A stretch of DNA of 6,309 nt from contig CAYWTS010000071.1 of assembly GCA_964461265.1 (NCBI GenBank), positions 1-6,309 on the forward strand, read 5' to 3'. The position numbers were made by a program, and so were the translations under genes. Shown here piece by piece: positions 6,001 through 6,309 of the stretch (positions within the stretch are counted from its first letter, which is position 1; each line of letters starts with the position of its first letter). This stretch comes from CAYWTS01 sp964461265 (lineage in GTDB: Bacteria > Bacteroidota > Ignavibacteria > Tepidaquicellales > OLB5). The notes under the pieces are model-generated. The model was not told the origin of the DNA and made no database searches. It saw only the letters and a program-made list of their open reading frames with translations.

Positions 6001-6309
6001 GAATAAAACCATTATCATTTTCTAAAACTATCTCGGAGGAAGGGAAAATTAAATTAGATGACCAGTTATTAACAATATCCGTGCTATATGATCTAAAAGT
6101 TACCCCATTACCAAGAGTTGTTAGTTTTATATTATTGAAATAGTTTCCGAGATATTGATTATTAATATTTAATTTGAAACAACAATCGTTGCTGGACGAA
6201 GAAATTGTAGCGTCAACTTTATCACACACACAGCTAGGGATTACAAAACAAAGAGTATCTGTACAAACACAACAATTATTATCACTCAAAAACTTCAGTA
6301 GAATACATA
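3032..6309 (-). CDS. Giant Cys-rich, multi-repeat secreted surface protein (5' end beyond the window)
   Basis: The frame is open from the window edge to TAA (3034-3032). Residues here are counted from the TTG at 6289, which is almost certainly not the start: the six codons before it (CILLKF) continue a repeat, the first Cys matching Cys108, Cys229 and Cys338. In order: end of one A repeat (to 20); A repeats at 36-139, 148-258 and 263-364, ending like CCYSDTICITLPDC; a Kre9/Knh1-like beta-sandwich at 369-468 (VKINWSG, YVWTIPSDIP); four PKD-like B repeats at 474-576, 582-689, 694-797 and 802-910, each with eight Cys; an Fn3-like domain at about 928-1040; a tail at 1051-1085 with six Cys. About 70 Cys are visible, so the protein must act outside the cytoplasm and is probably disulfide-stabilised. 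No enzyme motif, transmembrane helix or clear type IX sorting domain is seen. It is probably an adhesin or surface/filament component (inference). The family is not named here. Confidence 0.85.
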   Translation of the reverse strand, partial: CILLKFLSDNNCCVCTDTLCFVIPSCVCDKVDATISSSSNDCCFKLNINNQYLGNYFNNIKLTTLGNGVTFRSYSTDIVNNWSSNLIFPSSEIVLENDNGFIPLNLSQNILEFCLAGYQENQQKILIEWRIDGNTVCSDTLLTSCIPPPPASVCIQLLNKTITCNPDGTFTLKFDVANYSDFDANGFAFDEISPSNLVFDPNVFMTNIPNYPDAGYQAGPFELIIRNASPGQEICFQMAAFMGSVENNTRCCYSDTICITLPDCPTSNCNFDVKIDSITCGNKNPQGQQLYTIWSSVNNLTGVQAYIQGVYPSANISNSSSTMLNPGLNNFHFTYSDPQVNPLCFTFRIIRFDKPSDTCDFNICGNLPVCTTGDCCELKLESVYKGDTLCPGQNVKINWSGCSPTGMVTISLIDVTNNRVHQVLAVNVPANQQSYVWTIPSDIPCNPILKWHFYISDQQVRTCYTYGEDFYIKCCNEVKCDCKTEDGKLRINDKSYPFICGEAINEIAYVSDVISINPGLNCTNGKCLISTRWDVSGPNGFSNSGSNFPITFTPSEAGFYYISSYIVCGTDTCRCVSKIEVKKKETGCDCKKGRWGLDKSRISYEIDKLKKDDPIKCEGKYTVNINSSVTLNPQYICPKECRTASYSYRINGGTMTSPQTTPFVLTNISNTTDVMIYAWCGKTICDSCRITIIPKESPKCDCGGWINMKYSINEVREKNINCSDTILLKEPSSITFNYSYLCIPKNCKPTIKWEVVGPVPGNGPGNNGFSYNFSQPGTYNVILNAECDEKSCPPCTLTVKVSGKPTGCKCITPDLQYIKIDIPNSNEILTLPCDYSTITHFLHGGVFTITPPPVTCQGIGCNVIYSWFINNQIVTGENNQSITRYFGFGNYNIERRATCSGMSGLVCLSCRFSFGIIRRLQPGRLGGIPLGDISIVKANVSPTIFNPNSSLRPDFTWENSGSPNKQKYFRIVEIIPREGTTTLSDMEKDLTGNEPHFEINAESNFLSYPKEIPDLKLGSIYLWVVYELGDNEETASLLDVGLFQAGSNTVPQRLGGMCEECQKECKNGRCFEFPAGCLCIERLPTDKPEKK
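3140..3538 (-). repeat. Fn3-like domain bracketed by RLGG direct repeats
   Basis: The motif Arg-Leu-Gly-Gly occurs at residues 918-921 (nt 3538-3527, in QPGRLGGIP) and 1047-1050 (nt 3151-3140, in VPQRLGGMC), with the Fn3-like domain between them. The same 12-base string CCACCTAAACGT is present at 3141-3152 and 3528-3539 on the plus strand, 387 bases (129 codons) apart. The copies sit exactly at the module boundaries. They may be linkers kept for a structural or processing reason, or the footprint of domain insertion or duplication. Confidence 0.55.
3560..4870 (-). repeat. Four PKD-like B repeats with an invariant eight-Cys pattern
   Basis: Four tandem units of about 107 residues start with C-x-C (Cys474/476, 582/584, 694/696, 802/804). 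Each then has a Cys about 20-30 residues on (494, 611, 716, 827), a pair 4-5 apart (516/521, 631/635, 736/741, 850/855), a Cys in the late beta strand (562, 674, 781, 893), and a final pair (567/569, 679/682, 786/789, 901/904). Between them are PKD-like signatures such as TRWDVSGPNG and SQPGTYNVILNAEC. Apart from Cys, sequence identity is low, so the repeats are old or fast-diverging. The fixed Cys count suggests four disulfides per unit. Confidence 0.8.
5198..6309 (-). repeat. A-type ~110-residue repeats, three whole and one partial
   Basis: Complete units at residues 36-139, 148-258 and 263-364, plus the end of a further unit running into the window edge. Each opens with a Cys and beta strands, has a Cys in a strand about three quarters through (108, 229, 338; the partial unit has one at nt 6307-6305), and closes with a Cys cluster: CCVCTDTLCFVIPSC, VCSDTLLTSC, CCYSDTICITLPDC, CDFNICGNLPVC. 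The array is likely to continue upstream. The family name is not known to me; similar CF...CC...C..LP.C modules are recalled from large secreted bacterial proteins. Confidence 0.7.

Noticed and set aside
6289..6309. Frameshift or alternative start (ATG at 6308 in another frame) at the right edge
   Set aside because: That frame stops after eight codons, while the frame in use continues a Cys-bearing repeat to the edge, so a simple truncation explains it.

Overview
The window is AT-rich DNA read entirely on the minus strand. It most likely comes from the Bacteroidota/Ignavibacteria side of the FCB group. This placement is inferred from four things: a promoter of the Bacteroidota type (TTG, 20 bases, TACATTTG); signal peptides whose predicted cleavage leaves an N-terminal Gln; an outer-membrane beta-barrel protein ending in Phe; and a large secreted protein built from Cys-rich Ig/PKD-like repeats. 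No rRNA, tRNA or housekeeping gene is present to fix the lineage more closely.

Layout in the direction of transcription, from high to low coordinates. (1) 6309-3032 is the 3' part of a giant Cys-rich repeat protein whose 5' end lies outside the window. The visible part has about 70 Cys in about 1090 residues: a run of ~110-residue repeats (A type), one Kre9/Knh1-like beta-sandwich, four ~107-residue PKD-like repeats with a fixed eight-Cys pattern (B type), one fibronectin-III-like domain, and a short six-Cys tail. (2) A 65-bp spacer carries a 14-bp hairpin that pairs fully only in the minus-strand transcript. (3) 2966-234 encodes a 910-residue secreted protein: signal peptide, two beta-sandwich domains (the second related to the Fn3-like domain of the upstream protein), then a long beta-barrel region with a coiled-coil insertion and a C-terminal Phe. 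(4) 233-74 holds a perfect 12-bp hairpin, a consensus-like promoter beginning 7 bp beyond it, and a strong Shine-Dalgarno sequence. (5) 73-1 is the first 24 codons of another exported protein, starting at TTG and cut by the window edge.

Working model (inference): the Cys-rich protein is exported and exposed at the cell surface, and the barrel protein encoded just downstream anchors, exports or receives it. The homologous Fn3-like module in the two neighbours is the best sequence evidence for a link. The order resembles adhesin/barrel pairs such as SprB-SprF of the type IX system, but no recognisable type IX C-terminal sorting domain is seen and the barrel is far larger than SprF/PorP. The pair may therefore be a distinct, poorly described surface system.
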